Assembly (NCBI RefSeq): GCF_028446585.1
Contig: NZ_JAPFQL010000039.1
Span: 1 to 48,708, forward strand
DNA: 48,708 nt
Direction: 5' to 3'
Source of the DNA: Intrasporangium calvum
Lineage (GTDB): Bacteria > Actinomycetota > Actinomycetes > Actinomycetales > Dermatophilaceae
Below are positions 1 through 8,157 of the stretch, in pieces (the first letter of the stretch is position 1; each line of letters begins with the position of its first letter). Below the pieces are notes generated by a model, which worked only from the letters and a program-made list of their open reading frames with translations, was not told where the DNA came from and ran no database searches. The position numbers and the translations under genes are program-made.

Positions 1-860
1 CCGGCCAGCGCGAGCAGCTGCTGCACCCGGTAGCGGTGGCCGGCGTACGGCTCGAGCAGCTCGGCCAGACCCGCGTCGTCGACGGGCCGGCCGAGCAGCG
101 CCCACCCGAGGTCCTTGGCCACGTGGTAGTCGCCGAAGCTGACCGCGTCGGCGTCGCCCAGCGCTCGTTGGGCCACCTCGGCGGCCGTCCACACGCCGAT
201 GCCCGGCAGGGCACGCAGGCGAGTCTGCGCCTGCGGCCAGGTCAGGCTGACGCACTGCTCGAGGCGACCCGCCACCCTGGCCGCGCCGACGAGGGCGCGG
301 GACCGGGCGCCGTCGACCGAGGCCTGCAACCACGCCCAGGACGGGATCATCGCCCACTCGGCGGCGCTCGGGGGCACCCACAACCGCTCCCCCAACGGTC
401 CCGGAGCCGGCTCACCGAACCGGCGGACCAGGCGCCGGTAGCCCGAGAAAGCCTCCTGGCCGGTCACCTTCTGCTCGATGACGGCAGGGGCGAGGGCGTC
501 CATGACCAGGCCCGAACGCGGCACCCGCCAGTGCGCGAACCGCCGCCACGCGTCCGCGACCACGGGATGCCGCGGCTCGAAGCCGGCCGGGTCGTCGGCG
601 GCGCCCAGCAGCTGGGGGACGGAGTCGAGGAGCCACCGGGCCCCCGCCCCCCACGCCGTGCACTCGACCGCGGAGCCGGCTGAGCGGCATACGAGATGGA
701 GTGTGCCCGGCCCGTCGGGAGTCTGCGCGGCCCGCGTGAAGGACCCGTCGGCGCCCCAGCGGCTCGTCGGGTCCCCAGCGCCGCGTTGGAAGACCGACAG
801 CTGCGCGCGGAGGTTGATCTCGCGGTCAACTCGCCACAGCCGCACCTTCCCTTCGGTCAC
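1..860 (-). CDS. AlkA-like DNA-3-methyladenine glycosylase (C-terminus cut off by window edge)
   Basis: Base-excision repair glycosylase of the HhH-GPD superfamily, expected to remove alkylated purines from DNA. Translating the minus strand from a GTG at 858-860 gives an open frame of about 286 residues that runs off the window start. The diagnostic segment is LPGIGVWTAAEVAQRALG, the helix-hairpin-helix, followed by DADAVSFGDYHVAKDLGWAL. There the Asp of GDYH sits where AlkA has its catalytic Asp. The N-terminal half (TEGKVRLWRVDREINL) is less conserved. It is divergent from the DUF3105 gene. It carries one copy of the iterated 10-mer (683-692), read as V-C-R-S. Family assignment is good; exact substrate is not determinable. 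Confidence 0.8.
   Translation of the reverse strand, partial: MTEGKVRLWRVDREINLRAQLSVFQRGAGDPTSRWGADGSFTRAAQTPDGPGTLHLVCRSAGSAVECTAWGAGARWLLDSVPQLLGAADDPAGFEPRHPVVADAWRRFAHWRVPRSGLVMDALAPAVIEQKVTGQEAFSGYRRLVRRFGEPAPGPLGERLWVPPSAAEWAMIPSWAWLQASVDGARSRALVGAARVAGRLEQCVSLTWPQAQTRLRALPGIGVWTAAEVAQRALGDADAVSFGDYHVAKDLGWALLGRPVDDAGLAELLEPYAGHRYRVQQLLALA
683..692 (-). repeat. iterated 10-mer, copy 1
   Basis: AGCGGCATAC on the plus strand, in the glycosylase CDS, read V-C-R-S in the gene. Confidence 0.85.
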
Positions 861-875
861 GGGGACAGTCTCGCC

Positions 876-881
876 TACACT
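876..881 (+). promoter_or_regulatory. candidate -10 element for the DUF3105 gene
   Basis: TACACT lies in the 93-bp divergent gap. It would give a transcript starting near 888 with a leader of about 65 nt. A weak TTCGGT lies 18 bp upstream. The gene itself has a GAGGA-type ribosome binding site just before its ATG. Confidence 0.35.
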
Positions 882-953
882 CGACCCCGGTCGTTGAATG
901 CGACCCCAACGCTCTGCCCCTGACCACCGTCAGCCCGACCGGAACGAGGAACG

Positions 954-1697
954 ATGGCCCGCGAGACGAGCCGAGACCGACGCGAGCGCGTCGCCGCAAT
1001 GCAAGCCCAGGCCAAGGCGGCCGAACGCCGGCGGTTCCTGCTCGTCATCGGCGCCGTCGTCCTCGTCATCGCCCTCATCGGCGGCGCGGTCACCTGGGCC
1101 ATCCTCGGCGAGCAGAGCAAGAAGGACGAGGCCCTCCAGGGGATGATGGGGGACGTCGCTGCCGCAGCATGCGACCCAGTCATCGACGACCCGGCGACCG
1201 GCTCGTCCGACCACGTCGGCCCCGGCACGAACGTCGCGGACACGGAGCGGGTCGAGTACGACACCGCGCCCCCGGCGAGCGGGAAGCACTTCGCGCAGCC
1301 CGCCCTGTCTGAGCGGCGGGTCTACACCGTCGCCGATGCCCCGCAGGTCGAGGCGCTCGTCCACAACCTGGAGCACGGCTACACGGTCCTCTGGTACGAC
1401 CCCTCGGTCGAGCAGAGCCAGGCCTCGCAGTTCGCGGCCCTCGCCGAGCGGATCAACGCCATGCCGGAGTCCGCCAACAAGTTCATCATCACGCCGTGGG
1501 ACACGTCGCGGGGCGCCTTCCCCGAGGGCAAGAAGTACGCGCTCACCCACTGGGCAGCGAACGTCAACGCCCAGACGGGCCAGGTCGGTGAGCAGAGCGG
1601 CAAGCGCCAGTACTGCGGCGGTCTCAACGTCAGCGTCGTCGAGGACTTCGTCAAGAAGTTCCCCTGGTCGTCGGCGCCCGAGCCCGGCGCGGCCTGA
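954..1697 (+). CDS. DUF3105 family membrane-anchored protein
   Basis: Protein of 247 residues with a positively charged N-terminus (about 24 residues rich in Arg/Lys), one transmembrane helix (about residues 25-50, FLLVIGAVVLVIALIGGAV), and an extracytoplasmic domain. The domain carries the DUF3105 signature PPASGKHF (about 103-110) and VHNLEHGYTVLWY (about 134-146), whose histidines and glutamate suggest a metal or cofactor site. The family's function is not known to me. The ATG is preceded by GAGGAACG, a reasonable ribosome binding site. It is followed after 6 bp by a deazaflavin-type reductase, so the two are probably co-transcribed. Family identity is confident; no function is assigned. 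Confidence 0.85.
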   Translation: MARETSRDRRERVAAMQAQAKAAERRRFLLVIGAVVLVIALIGGAVTWAILGEQSKKDEALQGMMGDVAAAACDPVIDDPATGSSDHVGPGTNVADTERVEYDTAPPASGKHFAQPALSERRVYTVADAPQVEALVHNLEHGYTVLWYDPSVEQSQASQFAALAERINAMPESANKFIITPWDTSRGAFPEGKKYALTHWAANVNAQTGQVGEQSGKRQYCGGLNVSVVEDFVKKFPWSSAPEPGAA

Positions 1698-1703
1698 CGC
1701 AGC

Positions 1704-2129
1704 GTGTCCGACTACGTCCCCAGCCCGAGCAGCTGGGTCCGCCAGCAGGTCGAACGCATCGAGGAGACCGGCACGACGGCCTCGGTCGACATCATGGGGC
1801 TGCCGGTCGTCCTCCTGACGATGCGCGGTGCGCGGACCGGCGCGATCCGCAAGGTGCCGCTGATGCGCGTCGAGCGAGACGGTGTCTACGCCGCGGTCGC
1901 CAGCCAGGGGGGCCGGCCCGAGCACCCGCAGTGGTATCACAACCTGCGGGCCCACCCGGTCCTCGACCTGCAGGACGGCACGGAGACCCTCCGGGTCCGG
2001 GCTCGCGAGCTCGGTCCCGAGAAGCGGTCCGACTGGTGGCCCGTCTGCGTGGCGGCCTTCCCGCCTTATGCGGACTACCAGCAGAAGACGGACCGGGTCA
2101 TCCCCGTCTTCGTGCTGGAGCGGGCCTAG
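1704..2129 (+). CDS. F420H2-dependent (Ddn/nitroreductase-family) oxidoreductase
   Basis: Protein of 141 residues of the DUF385/Ddn family, small split-barrel enzymes that use reduced deazaflavin F420 to reduce quinones or nitroaromatics. Supporting segments are VLLTMRGARTGAIRKVPLMRV (about 37-57; the T-x-G-RTG-x-x-R-x-x-P motif) and GGRPEHPQWYHNLRAHPVLDL (about 69-89), which in this family line the F420 site. The start is GTG, 6 bp after the DUF3105 stop. The gene converges on the membrane protein at 2139. Together with the LLM-class enzyme at 31.8 kb it implies the host makes F420. The family is clear; the physiological substrate is unknown. Confidence 0.88.
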   Translation: MSDYVPSPSSWVRQQVERIEETGTTASVDIMGLPVVLLTMRGARTGAIRKVPLMRVERDGVYAAVASQGGRPEHPQWYHNLRAHPVLDLQDGTETLRVRARELGPEKRSDWWPVCVAAFPPYADYQQKTDRVIPVFVLERA

Positions 2130-2138
2130 CCGCTGCCC

Positions 2139-3095
2139 TCAGCCTTCTGGCTCGAGGGCGCGCTCGCGGCGGGCGCTGAGCAGGTCGTGCGATCGCGCAT
2201 AGAGCCAGCCGACCAGGGCGGCGACGACGTCGAGCAGGGTGACGATGAAGCGGGACATGATCGCCACTGCTGCCGCCGCGGGGGTGGGGATGGCCGCGGA
2301 CAGGATCAGGGTGAGCAGCCCCTCCCTCGCACCGAGCCCCGCGGGCAGCACGATGAGGAGCATGCCGAGCGAGACGGAGAGGGCGTAGCCGGTCAGGGCC
2401 GCCGTGCCGAGATCGGGGTGAGGGGCCTCGCCGGCGACCGCCGTCGCGAGCAGCCACGTGTGCACCCCGAAGGACAGCCACACGAGCACGAAGGTGATGA
2501 CGGCCTTGAGGAGGGCTCCCGCGGACAGCTCGTGCTCGAGCGGGGGTCGGCGGATCAGCCGCAGCATCGTCGCGATGGACCAGTTCAGCAGGCGTGGCAC
2601 GAGGAGCAGGACGACGAGCGGCACGGCGAGGACCAGCCACCACGAGAAGCCTTCGCCCGACTGGCGCAGCAGGAAGCCCACGGATGGCAGGCCGACGAGC
2701 ACGCCGGTCAGCAGCGCGAGGCCGAGCGCGAGCAGGCCGGTCACGGCGGTCCGGCGTCGCGGCACCCGCAGGTGGGCGGCGATGTCGGCCTGGACGAGCA
2801 CCGACCAGAGTGACCCGGGCAGGTACTTGCCGAGCTGCCCGACGAAGTACACGCCGGTGGCCGGCGCGAGATGCAGGTTGGAGCCGAGGTCGCGCAGGAT
2901 GATCCGCCACCCGATCATGGTCAGCCAGGTCCCGACCGCGGCGGCGAGCGTGGCAGCCGCAAAGGCGCCGAGCGAGACCTTCCCGAGGTGGACCGACACG
3001 TCGGCCCAGTTGCGCGCGACGGCGTAGACCACGGCCCCGAGCGTCACGACGGCAATGCCGACCCGGACTGCCGTGAGGAGTCGACCGCGGTCCAC
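2139..3095 (-). CDS. Lysylphosphatidylglycerol synthase TM-region (UPF0104/AglD) family membrane protein
   Basis: Polytopic membrane protein of 318 residues with about eight hydrophobic segments. It matches the stand-alone transmembrane part of MprF/AglD proteins: VYFVGQLGKYLPGSLWSVLVQADIAAHLRV (about 83-112) and LIVLPAGLGAREGLLTL (about 238-254) are the typical GKYLPG and P-x-G-x-GxRE motifs. No aminoacyl-transferase domain is present, so lysyl transfer is unlikely; such proteins are usually flippase-like helpers in glycan or lipid assembly. Its GTG start (3093-3095) abuts the stop of the upstream glycosyltransferase gene, implying one operon. GC and codon use match the neighbours. Confidence 0.85.
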   Translation of the reverse strand: MDRGRLLTAVRVGIAVVTLGAVVYAVARNWADVSVHLGKVSLGAFAAATLAAAVGTWLTMIGWRIILRDLGSNLHLAPATGVYFVGQLGKYLPGSLWSVLVQADIAAHLRVPRRRTAVTGLLALGLALLTGVLVGLPSVGFLLRQSGEGFSWWLVLAVPLVVLLLVPRLLNWSIATMLRLIRRPPLEHELSAGALLKAVITFVLVWLSFGVHTWLLATAVAGEAPHPDLGTAALTGYALSVSLGMLLIVLPAGLGAREGLLTLILSAAIPTPAAAAVAIMSRFIVTLLDVVAALVGWLYARSHDLLSARRERALEPEG

Positions 3096-5051
3096 TCAGC
3101 GCCTCCTCAGGGTCAGCAGCACGAGGCCGTATGCCGCTGAGTCGGCTCTCGCTCGCGCGCCGGCTTCGCGCATGCGGGCGTTGACGTCACCATCGAGGTC
3201 GCCGACCAGGACGAACCCGAGGTCATGGGCTCGGGCCAGGATGCCGCGAACGTCGGCGGGGCCGACCGCTCCCTGAGCGGACAATGGGCCGATCGGGACC
3301 GTGACGATGAGCAGACCTCCGGAGCGCAGCGCCCAGGACGCCTGCTCGAGGACGTGGTCGACGTCCTCCGCGTCGCAGCCCCGGGGGTGGATCCGCGCGA
3401 TGACGTCGAGGGAGCCGGTGTCGACGTCGAGGGCGGTGACGCTCGGCTGCGACCCCGTGAAGTCGATCTCGACGGGGGCGAAGCCGACCGCGCGGGCCCA
3501 CCGAGACAGGATCGACCGCGTGCCGGTCTCGTCGACGATGATGGCGCTCCGGCGGCCGTCGTCGCGGATGCGCAGGATCGCGGCGAGCGCCCCCAGGGCG
3601 GCCCACGTCGACACCTTGTCGAGCGACAGGGGAAGGCCCAGGTGACGGGCCAGCCGGCGCGCCTCCTCAGCCTCGAGCGGGTCGCTGAGGACGTCCGTCG
3701 GCAGCACCCAGTCGGGCAGGTCGGAGCGGTGCAGCTCGACCAGCGGACGTCGCGCACGCAGTCGTGCCTGCACCCGGGACCGGGCGGTGGAGAGGAGACG
3801 TGCACCGCGCAGCGGCAGGGAGGCCGGTGCGGCCTCGCTGCCCGAAGGGGTTGTCTCGTCGCCGCTCTCCTCCAGTCCCACGGGCTCCTCGGCCGCGAGC
3901 GCCTCGATCGTGCCGAGGTAGTGGGCCCAGGGGCCCGACAGGTCAGGGGTCTGCACGCCCTCGGCCAGTCGCGCCCGGACCTGCGGGTCGCGCAGGCGGC
4001 GCAACGCTCCCGCGAGCGCCCGCTCGTCCTCCGGCGGCACGAGCAGGCCGTTGACCCCGTCCTCGATCTGCGCGGAGAAGGGTGCGATGTCGGAGGCCAG
4101 CACCGGCAGCCCGTGGGCGTGTCCGAGGATGACGTTCTGGGATGCCGTGGCCGAGCGGTAGGGCAGCGCCAGGACGTCGTGGTCGGCGAGGAGCGCCGCG
4201 AGCTCGTCCGCCGGCACGTAACCGTCGCGGATCTCGATCCGGCCGGCGAGTCGCGGGTCGGTCACGAGCCGTCCGATGACCTCGCGCTGCGACGGCCAGA
4301 TCTCCCCGGCGATGGTGAGGTTGATGTCGGGCACGTCGAGCATGGCCCGCAGCAGGACGTCGATCCCCTTGTACTCGCGCACGAGCCCGAGGGCGAGGAG
4401 TCGGGTGGGGCCGGTCCGTGGGTCACGCGAGACGGGGTCACCGCCGGGCAGGTGGGGCGGAAGGTCGGCCACGGAGACCCGGCGTGCCCCGAGGTCGTGG
4501 GCGAGGGTGGCCTGCTCCGCGCTGTGGACCAGCGTCGCGTCGACCTTGGCGAAGAGCATGCGCATCAGGGCGGTGTCGCCGGGCCGGGATTCGTGGGGCA
4601 GCACGTTGTGGCACACGACGACGGACTGGGGGCGCGGCCCGGGGAGCCCGGGGAGCGCGCCAGCGGCCCGCAGCAGCGCGAGGTGCGCCGGCACGACGGG
4701 CGGCATGACGTGGACCACGAGCACCGCGTCGACGTCGCGGAGCCGCCGGCCCGCCCGGACCCAGGTGTCCGGCCGGGCCCAGCTGAGCGTCCGGACCGTC
4801 CGGGGAAACGGCGGGACCTCCGGCGCGCCCTGAGGCACCGTGGCATCGGCATGGTGGAGCTTGGACGGATAGAGGTGCGCCCACGAGACCAGGGTCACGT
4901 CGTGGCCGGCGTCGCTCAGGTGGTGCGCCAGCATCGTCGTGTGTGCGGCGACGCCGCCCTTGTGCGGGTGGGTCGGGCCCACCACCGCGATGCGCAGGGC
5001 GGCTGCACCGGCGGTCGGCGGTGCCAGGTCGTCGAGCCTCAGGTCGGTCAT
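3096..5051 (-). CDS. GT4-type glycosyltransferase fused to a methyltransferase-like C-terminal domain
   Basis: Protein of 651 residues. Residues about 18-400 form a GT-B glycosyltransferase of family 4 type: VVGPTHPHKGGVAAHTTMLA at the N-terminus, LALGLVREYKGIDVLLRAM at the start of the donor domain, and LPVLASDIAPFSAQIEDGVNGLL near its end. After a Glu/Ser/Pro-rich linker, residues about 440-651 resemble a degenerate class I methyltransferase fold (IIVDETGTRSILSRWARAVG, then LRSGGLLIVTVPIG) without a clear Gly-rich SAM loop. The ATG at 5051 was chosen because TAGAGT lies 8 nt upstream; the frame is open much further but overlaps the divergent GT2 gene. It lies in a glycan operon with the 2139 gene. 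It carries an iterated 10-mer copy near its C-terminus, read S-A-A-Y. Confidence 0.8.
   Translation of the reverse strand: MTDLRLDDLAPPTAGAAALRIAVVGPTHPHKGGVAAHTTMLAHHLSDAGHDVTLVSWAHLYPSKLHHADATVPQGAPEVPPFPRTVRTLSWARPDTWVRAGRRLRDVDAVLVVHVMPPVVPAHLALLRAAGALPGLPGPRPQSVVVCHNVLPHESRPGDTALMRMLFAKVDATLVHSAEQATLAHDLGARRVSVADLPPHLPGGDPVSRDPRTGPTRLLALGLVREYKGIDVLLRAMLDVPDINLTIAGEIWPSQREVIGRLVTDPRLAGRIEIRDGYVPADELAALLADHDVLALPYRSATASQNVILGHAHGLPVLASDIAPFSAQIEDGVNGLLVPPEDERALAGALRRLRDPQVRARLAEGVQTPDLSGPWAHYLGTIEALAAEEPVGLEESGDETTPSGSEAAPASLPLRGARLLSTARSRVQARLRARRPLVELHRSDLPDWVLPTDVLSDPLEAEEARRLARHLGLPLSLDKVSTWAALGALAAILRIRDDGRRSAIIVDETGTRSILSRWARAVGFAPVEIDFTGSQPSVTALDVDTGSLDVIARIHPRGCDAEDVDHVLEQASWALRSGGLLIVTVPIGPLSAQGAVGPADVRGILARAHDLGFVLVGDLDGDVNARMREAGARARADSAAYGLVLLTLRRR
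3129..3138 (+). repeat. iterated 10-mer, copy 2
   Basis: GTATGCCGCT on the plus strand, in the C-terminus of the GT4 gene (read S-A-A-Y). Confidence 0.85.
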
Positions 5052-5059
5052 CGGGACCG

Positions 5060-5065
5060 ACTCTA
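5060..5065 (-). promoter_or_regulatory. -10 hexamer of a leaderless promoter for the GT4 gene
   Basis: TAGAGT on the minus strand, 8 nt before the ATG at 5051. TANNNT followed by 6-8 nt and a start codon is the usual signature of leaderless transcripts in actinobacteria. Confidence 0.55.
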
Positions 5066-5134
5066 GCCCCGGCGCCGGTGCGGCCAGGACCGCCGTCTGC
5101 GTGGCGCCGGGACAGGGCACTGCCGCCTCCGCTT

Positions 5135-5140
5135 TACTCT
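5135..5140 (+). promoter_or_regulatory. -10 hexamer of a leaderless promoter for the GT2/DUF2304/LCP operon
   Basis: TACTCT, exactly 7 nt before the ATG at 5148. This spacing favours ATG 5148 over the GTG codons at 5142 and 5145. Confidence 0.6.
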
Positions 5141-5147
5141 GGTGGTG

Positions 5148-5834
5148 ATGCAAGCGAACGACGTGTGGCTCGTGGTGCCGCTCTACAACGAGGCGAAGGT
5201 CATCGGCGACGTCGTGCGCACCGCCCGCAGCACCTTCCCGAAGGTCGTCTGCGTGGACGACGGCTCGACCGATGACTCGGCGGCCAGGGCCGAGGAGGCG
5301 GGAGCCGTGGTCGTGCGGCACCCCGTCAACCTCGGGCAGGGCGCCGCGCTGCAGACCGGCTTCGACTACGCCCTGTCCGACCCGGCCATGCGCTACTGCG
5401 TGACGTTCGATGCGGACGGGCAGCACCAGATCTCCGACGTGGCGGCGATGCTGGACCTCATCAGGGCCGGCGAGGTGCAGGTCGTCTTCGGTTCGCGCTT
5501 CCTCGACGACCGGACCGAGGCGTCGGGCCTGAAGAAGCTCGTGCTGCGCCTCGCAGTGGCCTACACCAACCTCACGACGGGCACGCGGCTCACGGACGCC
5601 CACAACGGCCTGCGCGTGCTCGAGCGCCGAGTGGTCGAACGGCTCGACATCACCCAGAACCGGATGGCCCATGCGTCCGAGATCGTCGCCCAGATCGGGG
5701 CGATGCGCTTCGACGGCCGCCAGGTCACGTACGCCGAGGCGCCGGTGCACATCCTCTACACGGACTACAGCAGGGCCAAGGGGCAGTCCCTGTGGAATGC
5801 CGTCAACATCCTTGCGGAGCTGATCTGGCGATGA
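5148..5834 (+). CDS. Family 2 glycosyltransferase (dolichol-phosphate-mannose-synthase-like)
   Basis: Protein of 228 residues. It has the GT-A/GT2 hallmarks: VVPLYNEAKVIGDVV near the N-terminus, VCVDDGSTDDSAARA (the DDGSxD nucleotide-binding motif, about 35-49), GQGAALQTGFDYAL, and TFDADGQHQISDV (the DxD metal-binding motif, about 88-100). There are no C-terminal membrane helices, so it is probably cytoplasmic or peripheral and transfers a sugar onto a lipid carrier. The stop overlaps the next ATG (ATGA), coupling it to the DUF2304 protein, a common partner of this GT2 type. The start is set by a TANNNT-N7-ATG arrangement. The sugar is unknown. Confidence 0.9.
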   Translation: MQANDVWLVVPLYNEAKVIGDVVRTARSTFPKVVCVDDGSTDDSAARAEEAGAVVVRHPVNLGQGAALQTGFDYALSDPAMRYCVTFDADGQHQISDVAAMLDLIRAGEVQVVFGSRFLDDRTEASGLKKLVLRLAVAYTNLTTGTRLTDAHNGLRVLERRVVERLDITQNRMAHASEIVAQIGAMRFDGRQVTYAEAPVHILYTDYSRAKGQSLWNAVNILAELIWR

Positions 5835-6247
5835 GTCGACAGAGTGTCATCCAGATCCTGCTCATCGCGGCGACGCTCGCGATCGCCTGGCGGCTGCTCG
5901 CCGGCACCGGACAACGGACCCAGGCCGTCCGTCGCCTCGGCCTGCTCGGCCTGGCCGGCCTCGCCATCTACTCGATCATCGACCCGAGCAAGACGTGGAC
6001 GAGCCTGGCCCAGTTCCTCGGGGTCGGCCGAGGCGCCGACCTCATCCTCTACGGCCTCGTCGTGGCCTTCCTCGGCTTCGTCGTGACGACCTTCAAGCGG
6101 TTCCGTGAGATGGAGGTCCGCTACACCCGGCTCGCCCGTCGGATCGCGCTCGACGAAGCAGTGCCGGTCCGCGAGGCGTTCCCCGACGGGCTCGCGTCTC
6201 CGGCGCCGCCCTCCCCACCCACCCCGAAGGCCACCGATGCCGACTGA
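5831..6247 (+). CDS. DUF2304 family membrane protein
   Basis: Protein of 138 residues with three hydrophobic segments in the first 80 residues (IQILLIAATLAIAWRLLAG, LGLLGLAGLAIYSIIDP, DLILYGLVVAFLGFVVTTF), then a charged helix (KRFREMEVRYTRLARRIALDE) and a Pro-rich tail. This layout and length fit DUF2304, a small protein encoded beside GT2 enzymes in glycan clusters, perhaps acting as their membrane partner. The ATG overlaps the GT2 stop by 4 nt, and its own stop lies 11 bp inside the LCP gene, so all three are translationally coupled. The biochemical role is not established. Confidence 0.8.
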   Translation: MSRQSVIQILLIAATLAIAWRLLAGTGQRTQAVRRLGLLGLAGLAIYSIIDPSKTWTSLAQFLGVGRGADLILYGLVVAFLGFVVTTFKRFREMEVRYTRLARRIALDEAVPVREAFPDGLASPAPPSPPTPKATDAD

Positions 6248-7394
6248 ACCCCGCCACCCGCTCGGCGCAGGCGCTCCCGATGACGATGTCTACGTCGTCG
6301 ACACCCGCAAGGGTCGGTCGGCCCGACCGACAGGGCGACCGGCGCCGCCCCCCGAGGCCCCCGCGGCCCGGCCCGCACGTCCGCAGATGCCGCCTCCGCG
6401 CACGAGACTCCGCAAGGGCCGGATCACCCTGCTCGTCGTGGGACTGCTCGTCGTCGGGTGGCTGGCCTTCATGGTCTGGGTGCCGGTCTCGGCCTGGAAC
6501 GGCATCTCGCGGGTGGACAACATCCCAGCCGGGGACCGACCGGAGGACACCTCGGGCCACAACTACCTCCTCGTCGGCTCCGACAGCCGAGAAGGCCTGA
6601 CGGCCAAGCAGCGCCGGCAGCTCAAGACCGGCACGGCCGAGGGCAACCGGACCGACACGATCATGCTCGTCCACGTGTCCGAGAGTGGCGGCAAGCCGGT
6701 CCTCATCTCCCTCCCTCGAGACTCTTACGTCCCGATCCCCGGCAACGGCAGCAACAAGATCAACGCCGCCTTCACGTTCGGGGGCCCGAAACTGCTGACC
6801 CAGACGGTCGAGCAGGTCACCGGCCTGCACATCGACGGTTACCTGGAGATCGGCCTCGGCGGCTTCGCCGGCATGGTCGACGCGATCGGCGGCGTCGAGA
6901 TCTGCGTCCCGCGGGACATGAAGGACGACAAGGCCGGCATCGACCTCGAGAAGGGCTGTCAGGTCCTCGACGGCAGGAACGCCCTCGGCTACGTCCGGTC
7001 GCGCTACGAGGACCCGCTCGGCGACATCGGCAGGGCCACGCGCCAGCGCCAGTTCCTCGGTGCCCTGATGAAGCAGTCCGCGACGCCGTCCACGGTGCTC
7101 ATCCCGTGGCGCTACACGACGTTCGTCGACGCGGCCGCCAGCGGCGTTGCCGTCGGCGAGGAGACCTCGCTGCTCGACGCCTACCGGATCCTGCAGGCCA
7201 TGCGTGCGGTCAGCGGCGAGGAGGGCCTGTCCCTGACCGTCCCCATCGAGGACATGGCCTACCCCACCGACAACGCCGGTCTCGCCGTCAAGTGGGACAG
7301 CGAGCGGGCTCTCAGCCTGTTCCGTGCGCTGCGTGATGACAAGCCGCTGACCGAGCCACCGCCCGGGACGACCCCGGGCGAGGACGAGAAGTGA
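6237..7394 (+). CDS. LytR-CpsA-Psr (LCP) family cell-wall glycopolymer transferase
   Basis: Protein of 385 residues. A cytoplasmic Pro/Arg-rich tail (about 1-60) precedes one transmembrane helix (ITLLVVGLLVVGWLAFMVWV) and an extracytoplasmic LCP domain. Family motifs are visible: NYLLVGSDSREG, RTDTIMLVHVS, VLISLPRDSYVPIPG, NKINAAFTFGGP, GYLEIGLGGFAGMVDAIGGV and LGYVRSRYEDPLGDIGRATRQRQFL. The conserved Arg and Asp residues that bind the pyrophosphate-lipid substrate are present. LCP proteins attach glycopolymers from lipid carriers to peptidoglycan, which fits its place at the end of the GT2-DUF2304 operon. The start is the ATG at 6237, overlapping the upstream stop; the frame extends upstream but lacks a better signal. 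Confidence 0.92.
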   Translation: MPTEPRHPLGAGAPDDDVYVVDTRKGRSARPTGRPAPPPEAPAARPARPQMPPPRTRLRKGRITLLVVGLLVVGWLAFMVWVPVSAWNGISRVDNIPAGDRPEDTSGHNYLLVGSDSREGLTAKQRRQLKTGTAEGNRTDTIMLVHVSESGGKPVLISLPRDSYVPIPGNGSNKINAAFTFGGPKLLTQTVEQVTGLHIDGYLEIGLGGFAGMVDAIGGVEICVPRDMKDDKAGIDLEKGCQVLDGRNALGYVRSRYEDPLGDIGRATRQRQFLGALMKQSATPSTVLIPWRYTTFVDAAASGVAVGEETSLLDAYRILQAMRAVSGEEGLSLTVPIEDMAYPTDNAGLAVKWDSERALSLFRALRDDKPLTEPPPGTTPGEDEK

Positions 7395-7401
7395 GACCGA
7401 G

Positions 7402-8157
7402 ATGACCGGCCCGCTGTTCCCTGCCGACGTCCTCTCCCGCCTGGTCGCCAGCGACTCCGGGCGGCCCCGTCTCACGTGGTACGACGACGCACCCGGCCCC
7501 ACTCAGGGGGAGCGCATCGAGCTGAGCGCACGGGTCCTGGCCAACTGGGTCGCCAAGGCCGCCAACCTCCTCCAGGACGACTGCGCGGCCGGCCCCGGCA
7601 CGACGGTCGGCCTGGACCTGCCCGCTCACTGGCGAGCCGTCTACTGGGCGTGGGCCACGTGGTCCGTCGGCGCCACGGTGGTCATCGGGGACGCGGCAGC
7701 CGACGCGGATGTCCTCGTGACCAGCGACCCCGTCGCCGCCGCGGCCCACGGCGGCGATGCCGTGCTCGTCGCCCTCCCCGCGCTGGCGCGTTCGCACCCG
7801 TCCGCCGCTGACGCCGGCGGGGCGGTCGACGAGGCGAAGGAGCTGGCGACCCATGGCGACCAGTTCTCCCCGATGGCCGATCCAGAGCCCGATGACCTGG
7901 CTCTCAGCCTCGATGGCGTGGACACGCCGTACGCCACGCTCGTCCAGGCCCAGCCCGGCTGGGGCGAAGCGCCGAGGGTGGCGGTCGACGACACCCTGGG
8001 CCGGCTCCTCGCCGTCGCCCTGACCGTCTGGGCGGCTGACGGCTCCGTCGTCGTCATGCGCGGCTCAGCTGCCGCCGGGCCGGACGCGCTGGCGCGCAGG
8101 CTGGAGTCCGAAGGCGTGACCGGACCCGCGGTCCGAGGGGTGACGGATCCGGCCTAG
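7402..8157 (+). CDS. TIGR03089 family protein (AMP-ligase-like N-terminal domain, actinobacterial)
   Basis: Protein of 251 residues resembling the N-terminal portion of ANL-superfamily acyl-CoA/AMP ligases, as in TIGR03089. It has RLTWYDDAPGPTQGERIELSARVLANWVAKAANLL at the start, then LDLPAHWRAVYWAWATWSVGATVV. The adenylation core motifs and the whole C-terminal ligase domain are absent, so it is unlikely to be an active ligase. It follows the LCP gene by 7 bp. Its TAG stop overlaps the stop of the convergent peptidase gene within one CTAG at 8154-8157. Function unknown. Confidence 0.75.
   Translation: MTGPLFPADVLSRLVASDSGRPRLTWYDDAPGPTQGERIELSARVLANWVAKAANLLQDDCAAGPGTTVGLDLPAHWRAVYWAWATWSVGATVVIGDAAADADVLVTSDPVAAAAHGGDAVLVALPALARSHPSAADAGGAVDEAKELATHGDQFSPMADPEPDDLALSLDGVDTPYATLVQAQPGWGEAPRVAVDDTLGRLLAVALTVWAADGSVVVMRGSAAAGPDALARRLESEGVTGPAVRGVTDPA

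Noticed and set aside
3225-5066. Long plus-strand open frame of 613 codons
   Set aside because: It is antisense to the clear GT4 gene. Its composition (Arg/Gly/Asp-rich, no motifs) is typical of high-GC shadow frames.
5052-5750. 884-codon version of the GT4 gene
   Set aside because: The extra N-terminus is antisense to the GT2 gene; ATG 5051 has a -10 hexamer 8 nt upstream.
8154-8157. CTAG shared by two convergent stop codons
   Set aside because: A neat overlap, but common in compact genomes and without further signal.
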